From contig JBCCBM010000004.1 in NCBI GenBank assembly GCA_039034015.1, positions 1 through 64,000 of the forward strand: a stretch of 64,000 nucleotides of DNA, given 5' to 3'. Under the pieces are notes generated by a model. It ran no database searches, was not told where the DNA came from, and saw only the letters and a program-made list of their open reading frames with translations. Of this stretch, positions 17,510 to 25,542 are shown in pieces; positions within the stretch are counted from its first letter, which is position 1, and the number at the start of each line of letters is the position of its first letter. The position numbers and the translations under genes are program-made. Source of the stretch: Acuticoccus sp039034015. Lineage in GTDB: Bacteria; Pseudomonadota; Alphaproteobacteria; Rhizobiales; Amorphaceae.

Positions 17510-18901
17510 ATGGACGCATCGACCGCCCGCACCGCCCGCGCCCGTTTCAACAGCAACTGGTTTGCCGCCGCCGACACATCGCGCCTTGCCGAACTCTTGA
17601 GCGCGGCGGCCGACATTGCCATCATCCTCGATGAGCGCGGCATCGTGCAGGACCTTGTGGTCGGCGCGCCCGACATGGAGGCCAGCGTCTTCGACAGCTG
17701 GATCGGTTCGCCCCTGTCTGACCGCGTGACGGTGGAGAGCCAGCCCAAACTCTCCCGTCTCCTCAAGGCCGCCAACGATGATGATGGCGCCCCGGTGCAA
17801 ACCCACGTCAACCATCCGCAACAAAACGCCGATGATTTGCCGATCCAGTACACGTCGACCGCGCTTGGCAACGGCTGCATCCTGGCCCTCGGGCGTGACC
17901 TCAGCCCCCTTGCCGCCGCCCAGCGCCGTTTCCTCTCCGCCCAGCGCGCCTACGACCGCGAGTACGCAAAGCTGCGCAGCGCCGAGGCTCGCACCCGCGC
18001 CTTTTTCCACCTGGCCGATGCGCCCGCCTTCTTCGTGGATGAGGCGGACCGCATCACCATCGCCAACCGTGTTGCCGGCGATTACTGGCCAAAGATCTCG
18101 CGGTTCGAAGGCCGGCGCTTTTTGGACCTTTTCCGCCCCAGCGACCGGGACGTTCTGTCGGTCGAGCTTGACGAGGCGCGCCGCAGCGGGTCGGCCCGCA
18201 GCGTCACCGTCGATCTTGGCCGCCTCGTGCTGGCGCCGGCCGGCATTGATGGCGGCGCGCTTTTGGTGCGATTTGCGGCCGGGGCCGACCGGGTCGATCG
18301 CGTGTCCGACAAAGTGGCGCGCCTTGTGGAGGCCATGCCCGATGGCTTTGTGGTCACCGATGGCCAGTTCATGATCACGGCGGCCAACGAGACCTTTGCG
18401 GCAATGGCCGAAGTGGGGCGGACCAGCCAGGTGGTGGGCAGTTCGCTGGAGGCGTGGCTCGGCCGCTCCGGCGTTGATCTGTCGGTGATCCGCACTGCCC
18501 TTGCCGACACCGGGTCCCTGCGGGGGTATGCAACGGTCGTCAAAAGTGCCCTTGGCCAATTCCAGGACGTTGAGGTGTCGGCCGCGCGGGTGAGCGATGC
18601 GCGGGGCGAGGTGATTGGGCTTAGCATTCGCCCCGCCCTTGCCATTGAGGGCCCTGTGCCGAGCCCCTCGGCGCAGCAGCTGACCGAACTTGTGGGCCGC
18701 GTCCCCATCAAAGACATCGTGCGCGAAACGACCGACCGCATCGAACAGATGTGCATCGAGGCGGCGCTGGAGCTGTCGGGCGACAATCGAGCCTCCGCCG
18801 CCGAGCTTTTGGGCCTCAGCCGCCAAAGCCTTTACGTCAAAATGCGGCGCTACGGCATCGTGGACGTCGACCCGGACGCTGGGCAAAGCGGCGGCGAGTA
18901 G
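17510..18901 (+). CDS. ppsR: Transcriptional regulator PpsR/CrtJ
   Basis: PpsR/CrtJ is the redox-responsive aerobic repressor of bch, crt and puc genes, binding TGT-N12-ACA palindromes such as the two upstream of bchF. From the ATG at 17510 the protein is 463 residues. An N-terminal PAS-like region is followed by two further PAS domains (around FFHLADAPAFFVDEADRITI and LVEAMPDGFVVTDGQFMIT) and a C-terminal Fis-type helix-turn-helix (DNRASAAELLGLSRQSLYVK). A cysteine just before the HTH (QMCIEAALELSG) matches the redox-active Cys of the family. A GTG at 17465 overlapping ppaA is an alternative start. Linkage to ppaA suggests co-expression of repressor and antirepressor. Confidence 0.93.
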   Translation: MDASTARTARARFNSNWFAAADTSRLAELLSAAADIAIILDERGIVQDLVVGAPDMEASVFDSWIGSPLSDRVTVESQPKLSRLLKAANDDDGAPVQTHVNHPQQNADDLPIQYTSTALGNGCILALGRDLSPLAAAQRRFLSAQRAYDREYAKLRSAEARTRAFFHLADAPAFFVDEADRITIANRVAGDYWPKISRFEGRRFLDLFRPSDRDVLSVELDEARRSGSARSVTVDLGRLVLAPAGIDGGALLVRFAAGADRVDRVSDKVARLVEAMPDGFVVTDGQFMITAANETFAAMAEVGRTSQVVGSSLEAWLGRSGVDLSVIRTALADTGSLRGYATVVKSALGQFQDVEVSAARVSDARGEVIGLSIRPALAIEGPVPSPSAQQLTELVGRVPIKDIVRETTDRIEQMCIEAALELSGDNRASAAELLGLSRQSLYVKMRRYGIVDVDPDAGQSGGE

Positions 18902-19133
18902 CGCACCCTTTTCCGACCAGGCGGCGCCCAGGCGGCGCCCGCGCCGAGCCTTTGTTTAACCGGGCAGGTTTCCACCCGGCGCAATGCCGGCTGTCCCATT
19001 CCATGCCGATAAGCCGTCAAGCGTGGCCGGTGGCGAGGTCGGCGCTGGCTTGGCCGTTTATTTTGTGATAAATAATGCAAGTTTTCAGTCTTCGCGCGTC
19101 TTTTTTCTGTTCGGTGTTGGATTAATATTTAAC

Positions 19134-22046
19134 ATGAAAATTTTCACACGGTGTAGTCACGCCAGAGGGGACAGCGACGCTCCCCGCCAACCCTCAGCGC
19201 TACGGCGCAAACTTTCGCCAATTGCGACATTCCTTTACATGTGCTGGGTCTGTCGCATTGCCGTCATATTTGCTGCACTCCCGTTTGCATTTTGGTTTCT
19301 CGGTCCGGCTCGAGACCTTCTTGTTGATATTCAAGATAGTGATAACGCGATATACTGGTTTTATTTCTTCTTATCGTTCTCGTTTTATCTTGTAATACTC
19401 TACATTTCGGCACGAAGCTCCGTGGCTGCGGATGGTTGGGTGTTGCCGTGGTCCGATTCCACATCAATCTCAGAGGACGAGCACAAGAAGCTGCAAGAGT
19501 GGTACTTGTGGGACACGCGGGCTCTTCCGTTCGTCGTGGTGGTCTTGGCTGGCACCCTCGTCGCTCTTGCATTTTACTTTGCCATTGGCCGGCTGCCGAA
19601 CCCTCAAAATTTCGGCACGCTTCAAGACATGATCGCGCGGGTGGAGTCGCACCTTTGGTGGAGCATCGTCTGGACAGTCTTGGTCACACTCGCGGTGGTC
19701 AGCGGGATTTTTCTGGTATACTCGGTGCGCACGCTGAGCTTCAAAGCGCCCTTTGCAACGTTCTATTTCCGCTGGCCCCCTTTTCTCCCAAAAATCAAAG
19801 TCGCAGATGGAATGGGTGGCACGCTCACCCGTGAGGAGCTCTTGCGCGACCGACACCGGGAGATGTTGAGGACAAGCACGCTCGTCAAGAACGTCAACAT
19901 ATTCTTCTTTGTTGCAGCTTTTGCGGTTCTTGCCCTGTTTTTCCTCACGCCAAGCCTCGCGCTCGACTTTGAGCGAGGTCCACTGGCCTTCCTGCTCTTG
20001 TCCATGTGGATTCCGGTGTTCTCGGCGCTTGGCCAATTGGGGCGAAAATTGCGGATCCCGCTCACGGCGCTCGTGGTGATTGCCATCGCTCTCCTGTCGA
20101 CGTTCGTTGTCCACGACAATCATCAGGTGAGCCTCACGCAAATTTCCCTCTCCAAGGATGCGGCATCGGCATCGCCGCAGGCGCCCGCCGATGACCTGCG
20201 ACCTGACATCAAGCAGTGGATCGCCCAGTGGCGCGAAAGCGTCGGCTGCGAAGCTGACCCCCACGATAGGACATGCCACCGCAGGCCCATTCTGATCGCG
20301 GCCTCGGGCGGGGCAAGCCGCGCAGCCTTCTTCACCGCCAGCGCGCTCGGTGCCCTCATGGACCGGGCGTGCGGCGCCGAGGACAAAGGCTGTGGCCCAG
20401 ACGAGAACGACTTCGTGCGGTCGGTGTTTGCGATCTCAAGTGTGTCGGGCAGCACCCTTGGCGCGGCAAGCTGGGTCACGGCGCTGTCGCGCGCGCAGCA
20501 CCTGAAGTCGGGAGGGAAGCCAGATAACCCCGCCGTCGTCGCCGGGCGGCTCCCTTGCGGGCTCACCCAGGCCCCGCAACCGGCGTTGTTGGACGATGTC
20601 GGCGGCTTCATTGGGCGCAATTTCAAGCGCGCCCACATGGGTCTGAAAGTGCTTTTCGGCGGGGAGCCTTATGAGGTGCCAAGGTCCGCGCGGCAAATCG
20701 CTGGCGTTTGGTATGGCACCCAGCGCTTCAACGAAAGAGAGGGCGATTCCCCCAAGGGACGTTTTATCAGCAACTGGCAAGACTGTTTGGAACTCTCCGT
20801 TGCCGGCGACTATCTGAGCCCGACCATTGCGCATCTTCTCACCCGCGATGTCTTCCCCAACCGTCGTTACAGCGATCGCAACGTGGCGCTTGAGGCGGCG
20901 TTTGCCCGTCAAGCGGCCGATGTGTTTGACCGCAAGCGCAACCCGGAAGACGCGCCGAAGCACGGCCAAGAGCACGTGCCGTTGCCCGATTTTAAGACGG
21001 AGTTCCTTACGCTCTATGATGCGCAAATCACCGCAGCGCGCCGCCGCGGGGACAATCAATGGAAGAGCGAGGACACGCAGAACAACGTTCCGTGGCTTCC
21101 GCTTTTGGTCTCCAACGGCGCGTCGGTCCCCTATGGCAATCGCATTTTGCTGAGCCCCATTGCCCACACGCGCGATGCGTCAGCGGGCTTTTTGGACAGC
21201 ACAGATGCCCACACGCTCGTGAAGGGGGGTGACTGCGGCTTCTCGGTCGCGGCCGCCATCACCCACAGCGCGCGCTTTCCCATCGTCTCCACCGAAGGCG
21301 ACTTTCCGGCCGCGCAGCCAAAGTGCAAGAACGGCGACGTCACGTGGTCGCCGCGGGCGGATTGCGAACGTTCAACCAGGCCGCGGGGGCGCCAGCCAGG
21401 CTTCAGAGCCCTCTTCGAGGCGGAATGCAACCGGGATCAAGTGGTCGATGGGGGCTACTTTGAAAGTCTCGGCATTTCGACGGTCTTTGACCTTGCCGCG
21501 CAATTGTATCGAAGCGACCTTCACCCTTACATCCTTCTCATCACAAACGATCCCACTGTCGATCTCACGCGGGATCTTGAGCGGGTTGCCCAGCGGGAGA
21601 CCGTCTTTGGCGCCTTCGGCACACCCATCACGGGTGTGGTGTCCGCGCGGGGCTCGCGGGCGCGCACGACGCTGCAAAACCTGTGTCGGGTCATTCGCAC
21701 ACTCCGCAGAGACACGCACAAAGATCAGCCCCTCGTCGGCGCCGACTGCCTTCGCCAGAGCAAGACCCATTTTGGCTTCATCACTGTTGCTGCGGTTTTA
21801 GAGCCGGCCGATCGGGGTGTGTTGTCGCTCAGTTGGTGGCTCTCCAATGTCGTGCAGGGCACGCTCAGCGAGGCCGTCAGCAAAGGCGAAAATGCGATCG
21901 GAATGGACAAGGTGTGTGACGTCATCAACCGTGGTGCGACACGCGTCGAAGGCGCTGAGTGGACAGAGACTGACCTGTGCCGTTTTGCGGCAAAACCCCG
22001 GTCGCACAAAGGGGCGCCTGCGCAAAGCGGCGTGCCGCCGGGTTGA
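19134..22046 (+). CDS. Multi-span membrane protein with C-terminal patatin-like phospholipase domain
   Basis: A protein of about 970 residues. Residues 40-330 hold about seven hydrophobic helices (near 41-57, 72-93, 131-152, 177-197, 253-272, 283-300 and 308-327). Residues 385 onward form a patatin-type alpha/beta domain with an oxyanion-type loop SGGASRAAF (391-399), a nucleophile region AISSVSGSTLGA (likely Ser438) and VVDGGYFESLG with Asp772, the second half of the Ser-Asp dyad. The elbow reads S-V-S-G-S rather than G-x-S-x-G. The start was placed at 19134 (MKIFTRCSH) because the preceding 80 bp are AT-rich and promoter-like; the frame is open back to 18984. Substrate is unknown; a membrane lipid hydrolase is the plausible guess. 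Its base composition is less GC-rich than the PGC at the 5' end. Confidence 0.8.
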   Translation: MKIFTRCSHARGDSDAPRQPSALRRKLSPIATFLYMCWVCRIAVIFAALPFAFWFLGPARDLLVDIQDSDNAIYWFYFFLSFSFYLVILYISARSSVAADGWVLPWSDSTSISEDEHKKLQEWYLWDTRALPFVVVVLAGTLVALAFYFAIGRLPNPQNFGTLQDMIARVESHLWWSIVWTVLVTLAVVSGIFLVYSVRTLSFKAPFATFYFRWPPFLPKIKVADGMGGTLTREELLRDRHREMLRTSTLVKNVNIFFFVAAFAVLALFFLTPSLALDFERGPLAFLLLSMWIPVFSALGQLGRKLRIPLTALVVIAIALLSTFVVHDNHQVSLTQISLSKDAASASPQAPADDLRPDIKQWIAQWRESVGCEADPHDRTCHRRPILIAASGGASRAAFFTASALGALMDRACGAEDKGCGPDENDFVRSVFAISSVSGSTLGAASWVTALSRAQHLKSGGKPDNPAVVAGRLPCGLTQAPQPALLDDVGGFIGRNFKRAHMGLKVLFGGEPYEVPRSARQIAGVWYGTQRFNEREGDSPKGRFISNWQDCLELSVAGDYLSPTIAHLLTRDVFPNRRYSDRNVALEAAFARQAADVFDRKRNPEDAPKHGQEHVPLPDFKTEFLTLYDAQITAARRRGDNQWKSEDTQNNVPWLPLLVSNGASVPYGNRILLSPIAHTRDASAGFLDSTDAHTLVKGGDCGFSVAAAITHSARFPIVSTEGDFPAAQPKCKNGDVTWSPRADCERSTRPRGRQPGFRALFEAECNRDQVVDGGYFESLGISTVFDLAAQLYRSDLHPYILLITNDPTVDLTRDLERVAQRETVFGAFGTPITGVVSARGSRARTTLQNLCRVIRTLRRDTHKDQPLVGADCLRQSKTHFGFITVAAVLEPADRGVLSLSWWLSNVVQGTLSEAVSKGENAIGMDKVCDVINRGATRVEGAEWTETDLCRFAAKPRSHKGAPAQSGVPPG

Positions 22047-22275
22047 GGTCAGCCGGCTGTTTGGCAGGCGGGATCAAGGGGCATCGTGCCACGATCGCCC
22101 GCGATCCGGATGCGCTCGGCCCGCCAGCGTTCGCGCCGATCGACCTCAGGGCCGAGCCAGACCAGGCACCGGAGTGGCTCTCCTCTTTCTGCCGCTGCGC
22201 AACCGGTTTGCCCCGCGGGCCGCCAGGGATGGCGCGGCGTGAGGAAAACGGGCAAACGGGCGCTGCCGCAACGGA

Positions 22276-22662
22276 ATGCACCCCATGATCCAGTCCCTGG
22301 CGCTTGTCGCCCATGACGCGAAGAAGCCGCAGATGGTGGCCTGGGCGAGTGCCCATGTGGAGATGCTCGCCCGCTTTCGCCTTTACGCCACCGGCACCAC
22401 GGGCAGCCTTCTGAGCGAAAACACCGGGCTTTCCATCGAGGCGCTCTTGAGCGGCCCCCTGGGCGGGGATGCGCAAATCGGCGCAATGATTGCCGAGGGG
22501 CGACTTGATGCGCTCATCTTCTTCATCGACCCGCTGTCAGCGATGCCCCACGATGTGGATGTGAAGTCGCTCTTGCGGCTTGGCATCCACTACGACACCC
22601 TTCTTGCGGTGAACGAGGCGACTGCGACGCAGCTTTTGCGCGGCCTTCGCGCCAGCGGCTGA
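22276..22662 (+). CDS. mgsA: Methylglyoxal synthase
   Basis: MgsA converts dihydroxyacetone phosphate to methylglyoxal plus phosphate, a bypass that relieves sugar-phosphate build-up. The 128-residue protein contains the whole MGS-like fold: LALVAHDAKKPQM at the start, ATGTTGSLL (phosphate loop), GPLGGDAQIGAMIAEG with the catalytic Asp, FFIDPLSAMPHDVDV and LLRLGIHYDTLLAVNEATA. These follow the E. coli enzyme closely. No strong ribosome-binding site precedes the ATG at 22276, and an in-frame ATG at 22285 is an alternative. It is convergent with the dehydratase genes that follow. Confidence 0.93.
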   Translation: MHPMIQSLALVAHDAKKPQMVAWASAHVEMLARFRLYATGTTGSLLSENTGLSIEALLSGPLGGDAQIGAMIAEGRLDALIFFIDPLSAMPHDVDVKSLLRLGIHYDTLLAVNEATATQLLRGLRASG

Positions 22663-22666
22663 CCAG

Positions 22667-23080
22667 TCAGTCCCCGCCAAGCCAGATTGTGGCGCCCTCA
22701 GGCCCGGCCAGCACGCGCGCGTTGCCGCCCGGCGCCGCGCCAAGGGCGCAGAGGACAACGGGGGGCGCGCGAAGGCCCATTTCGCCAGCCACGATGCAGC
22801 CGGTCACGAGGATCGCATCGCTGCGCGCCAGGAGCACGGCCGCCGGCGCAACGCCGTTGTTGATGAGCTCCAGCATGATCGAGGCGGACGACGACGAGCC
22901 GATCAGCCCCGGGAGCCAAGCCACTGTTCTGGCAAGGCTTTTGCCGCACTGGGGGTGGCCGCGGGCGGTGATGATACCGGTTTTCGCCGCCACCCCGCCC
23001 CAAAGGCTGATGGGGGCGGTGAGCCGCAAAAGCGGGCCGGCGCCGTCACCGGCGTATAGCGTGTGCCCGGTCAGCGCCAC
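22667..23080 (-). CDS. Aconitase X, small (swivel) subunit, DUF126
   Basis: The 137-residue protein has the DUF126 swivel-domain pattern: VAAKTGIITARGHPQCGKSL, then GSSSSASIMLELINNGVAPAAVLL with the conserved Ser-rich loop, and CIVAGEMGLRAPPVV. It pairs with the larger catalytic subunit encoded just upstream; the GTG start at 23080 overlaps that gene by 10 nt. In bacteria this complex (AcnX) has been shown to act as cis-3-hydroxy-L-proline dehydratase; in archaea a relative acts on mevalonate 5-phosphate. The bacterial function is the better guess here. Confidence 0.85.
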   Translation of the reverse strand: MALTGHTLYAGDGAGPLLRLTAPISLWGGVAAKTGIITARGHPQCGKSLARTVAWLPGLIGSSSSASIMLELINNGVAPAAVLLARSDAILVTGCIVAGEMGLRAPPVVLCALGAAPGGNARVLAGPEGATIWLGGD

Positions 23081-24321
23081 AGGTCAGGATCGCGGTGGAG
23101 CCGGCCGGAGACGGCGGTTTCCACGCACTCCTCAAGGCTGCCGAAGAGGACGCTGTGGCCAATGTTGGCGGGCGCATAATTGGCAAATTTTGCCGAGTTG
23201 GTCATGAGGACGCCCGTTGCTCCTGGCAAAATGGGGGTGGCGACAATGCAGGTGTCGAGCACCATCGTGACGCCGGCGGCCTCAAGGGCGGCGATCGTGC
23301 CCTCGGCCTCAAGCGCTGCGACCACGTGCCGGCCGGTGTTGGCGTAAAGTGGGAGGGTGAGGGTTCGCCCGTTCAGCGCGGCAAGGAGAGCGCGACATTC
23401 TGGCGGCGAGAGGTGGGGCGAGCCGATGCCGACCGCGTTAACGGTGTTGCCGGCGGCGGTGGTGAGCCGGTCCCGGCTTTCCCGAAGGTCGGCGGGGGTG
23501 AGGGGGATTGTCTCGTGAGGTGCCGCGCCCTGGAAGGCTGCGTCTTGCGTGGGCGCCTCGGGCGTGTGGCCGATGATGTGGAAGTGGCCAACGGCCCCTG
23601 TGGCGGCGGCCGCGGCGGCAAAGGCTTTGAGCCGGTCTTCGCGCGCAAAGGCGCCCACACCCGCCACCGCCGGCACCGCTTCGCCCGCCCGCGCGCCGAC
23701 AAGCGCGCCGAGCACCGGCCAAAAAACGTCCGACGCTTTGAGGCGCTCGGGGAGTGCGCTCGCATCAAAGAGGAGCGTTGCGGCGCGGGCGCAGGTGAGG
23801 TGGAGGCCGTATTCGGGCGCGCGGCCGGCAATGGCGCAGGCAATGTCCAAAAAGTCGCCGTAGCGGTTGGTGCGCGCGCCAAGGACGGCGTTGCAAAAGG
23901 CGACGGCGTTCGATTCCCCCCAGGCGACTTGGGCGCCGAAGGCCGGTCGGTGGCCGGCCTGGTAGGGGGCGCAGGTGAAGGTGGGTTTGCAGCCCATCAC
24001 CTGGTAGGCCGCCATCAGGCGGCCGGCCATGGCCCGCTCGTGGGCGGGGAGTGACACGCGGCCCGGGTGGATGAGGTCGAGCGCGCCGATGTTGAGCGTT
24101 GCGGGCACGGCGACCCGCGCGCCCTCATTCACCAGCCGCTCGGCAAAGGCAACGCCTGCGTCCCCATGGTAGAGCGCGCCGTCAATGTGGGCCGACTGGA
24201 TGTCGATCAGCCGGTCGGCGCCCAAGAGCTGCCCCGCCTCCACCACGATGCGGTGCGCCATGGCAGCGCCCGGGCCCTTTGCGCCTGCGAGCGCGGCTTT
24301 GTCGGCGTTGGAAAGCTCCAT
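23071..24321 (-). CDS. Aconitase X, catalytic subunit (DUF521), putative cis-3-hydroxy-L-proline dehydratase
   Basis: A 416-residue aconitase-superfamily protein. Recognisable blocks are IDIQSAHIDGALYHGDAG near the N-terminus, GCKPTFTCAPYQAG (cysteine region), WGESNAVAFCNAVLGARTNR, AVGIGSPHLSPPECRAL and MVLDTCIVATPILPG followed by TNSAKFANYAPANIG. The cysteines in these blocks would hold an Fe-S cluster or a mononuclear iron centre. The start at 24321 is supported by GGGAGGAG eight bases upstream; an ATG at 24342 lacks this. It is divergent from a LacI-type regulator 90 bp away, which may control it. No pyrroline-2-carboxylate reductase gene is adjacent, so the downstream step is not seen here. 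Confidence 0.85.
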   Translation of the reverse strand: MELSNADKAALAGAKGPGAAMAHRIVVEAGQLLGADRLIDIQSAHIDGALYHGDAGVAFAERLVNEGARVAVPATLNIGALDLIHPGRVSLPAHERAMAGRLMAAYQVMGCKPTFTCAPYQAGHRPAFGAQVAWGESNAVAFCNAVLGARTNRYGDFLDIACAIAGRAPEYGLHLTCARAATLLFDASALPERLKASDVFWPVLGALVGARAGEAVPAVAGVGAFAREDRLKAFAAAAAATGAVGHFHIIGHTPEAPTQDAAFQGAAPHETIPLTPADLRESRDRLTTAAGNTVNAVGIGSPHLSPPECRALLAALNGRTLTLPLYANTGRHVVAALEAEGTIAALEAAGVTMVLDTCIVATPILPGATGVLMTNSAKFANYAPANIGHSVLFGSLEECVETAVSGRLHRDPDLWR

Positions 24322-24411
24322 CCGTGTCTCCTCCCTCGTCATTTTTGCATTGTTGATCGGCGGCGTCAGCGGGGTTGCATCGCGGCTGCTTGGGGGCCAT
24401 GGTCCCGCGCC

Positions 24412-25440
24412 ATGACGCGCGGCAAAATCAAGAATATGGAAGAGTTCGCGACGGTGAGTGGCCTGTCGCGGCCGACAATTTCAAAGTATTTTAACGACCC
24501 GCGCAGCGTCCGAAACTCAACGCGCGTCAAGATTGAGGCCGCGCTCACCCAGTACGATTATCGTCCCAATCTTTACGCGATCAACCAGAACCGCCGGGCC
24601 ACCAAGGTGATCGGCGTGATGGTGCCTTATTTGGTCGATCCGTTTTTTGCCGAGATTGCGCGGCAGATTGAACGCATGTGCATCGGCGAAGGGTACCGGC
24701 CGATCCTGTTCAGCTCCCACGGTGAGCGCGGGTTGGAAACGGCCAATCTTGACACCTTGCGCGCCCTTCGCCCCGCCGGCGCGCTGATTGCGCCGCTCGG
24801 CCGCATATCCGACAGGGCGGCGCTCGAGGCCATTTGCGAGGATGTGCCGACGGTTCTCTTTGACAGCGAGCTTGATGAGATCGGCGCCGCCTTCGTGGGG
24901 CATGACAATGATCAGAGCATCGATCTCATGGTCGCCCACCTTTGCGAAACCGGCGAGCCGCCTGTCTTTTTTGAGCTTCGCGCCCCGCCCAACCCCAACG
25001 CGATCACCCGGCGTGTGGCCTACACCGCCGCCCTCACCCGGCGGGGGCACACCCCGCGCATCGTCCAGGTGGAGGGCGACGGGTGGGACTTTGAGGCCAT
25101 TGGCCAGCGGGAGGGTCGGCGCATTTTGGCCGAGGGCGGTTTTGCGACCGGCACGGTCCTTTGTTCCAACGATCGCCTGGCCATCGGGCTTCTGGCGGCA
25201 GCGGACGAAATGGGCCTTCGCGTCGGAACCGGCCACGGGGCAGCGCTGCGCATTGCGGGGCATGACGACCACCCCTATGCGCGCTTCACCTGCCCGCCGC
25301 TCACCACGGTGAGCCAGGATTATGGCGCCATCGCCGCCCGCAGTTTTGACACATTGATGGGCCTTTTTGATGAGGCGACCGTTTGTGATCGTCACACGGT
25401 TCTGTTCGAGGGGCGCCTGATGAAGCGCCACTCCGCCTAA
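24412..25440 (+). CDS. LacI-family transcriptional regulator
   Basis: A 342-residue regulator with an N-terminal LacI helix-turn-helix (MEEFATVSGLSRPTISKYFN, near residues 9-28, plus VRNSTRVKIEAALTQYDYRPN) and a periplasmic-binding-like sensor domain (VIGVMVPYLVDPFFAEIARQ onward). The hinge helix reads NLYAINQNRRA rather than the usual 'A..L', so DNA recognition may be unusual. The start at 24412 (MTRGKIKNMEEF) is where homology begins; the frame is open for 115 codons upstream without family-like sequence. It stands between the divergent aconitase-X genes and the polyol operon downstream, so it could govern either. I favour the polyol operon because the two are collinear. Confidence 0.88.
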   Translation: MTRGKIKNMEEFATVSGLSRPTISKYFNDPRSVRNSTRVKIEAALTQYDYRPNLYAINQNRRATKVIGVMVPYLVDPFFAEIARQIERMCIGEGYRPILFSSHGERGLETANLDTLRALRPAGALIAPLGRISDRAALEAICEDVPTVLFDSELDEIGAAFVGHDNDQSIDLMVAHLCETGEPPVFFELRAPPNPNAITRRVAYTAALTRRGHTPRIVQVEGDGWDFEAIGQREGRRILAEGGFATGTVLCSNDRLAIGLLAAADEMGLRVGTGHGAALRIAGHDDHPYARFTCPPLTTVSQDYGAIAARSFDTLMGLFDEATVCDRHTVLFEGRLMKRHSA

Positions 25441-25542
25441 GGCGTTTGCACCTCAGAATTGACGCGCGCAAACTTTGGCGTTGACGCTGCGCCACTCTGG
25501 GCGCTAGCCTTGTGTCAATAAAACAACACTGGGAGGTTCGCC
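25441..25542 (+). promoter_or_regulatory. Probable promoter region of the polyol transport operon
   Basis: The interval contains TTGACG followed 18 bases later by TAGCCT (TTGACGCTG...GCTAGCCT, about 25480-25510), a weak sigma-70-like pair. A second TTGACG lies 20 bp upstream, and the GCGTTGACGC stretch is self-complementary. A good ribosome-binding site (GGGAGG, six bases from the ATG) precedes the binding-protein gene. The LacI operator itself could not be assigned with confidence. Confidence 0.35.

Noticed and set aside
17045..18886. 613-codon minus-strand frame opposite ppaA and ppsR
   Set aside because: Low-complexity antisense translation of a recognised regulator; no domain or ribosome-binding signal.
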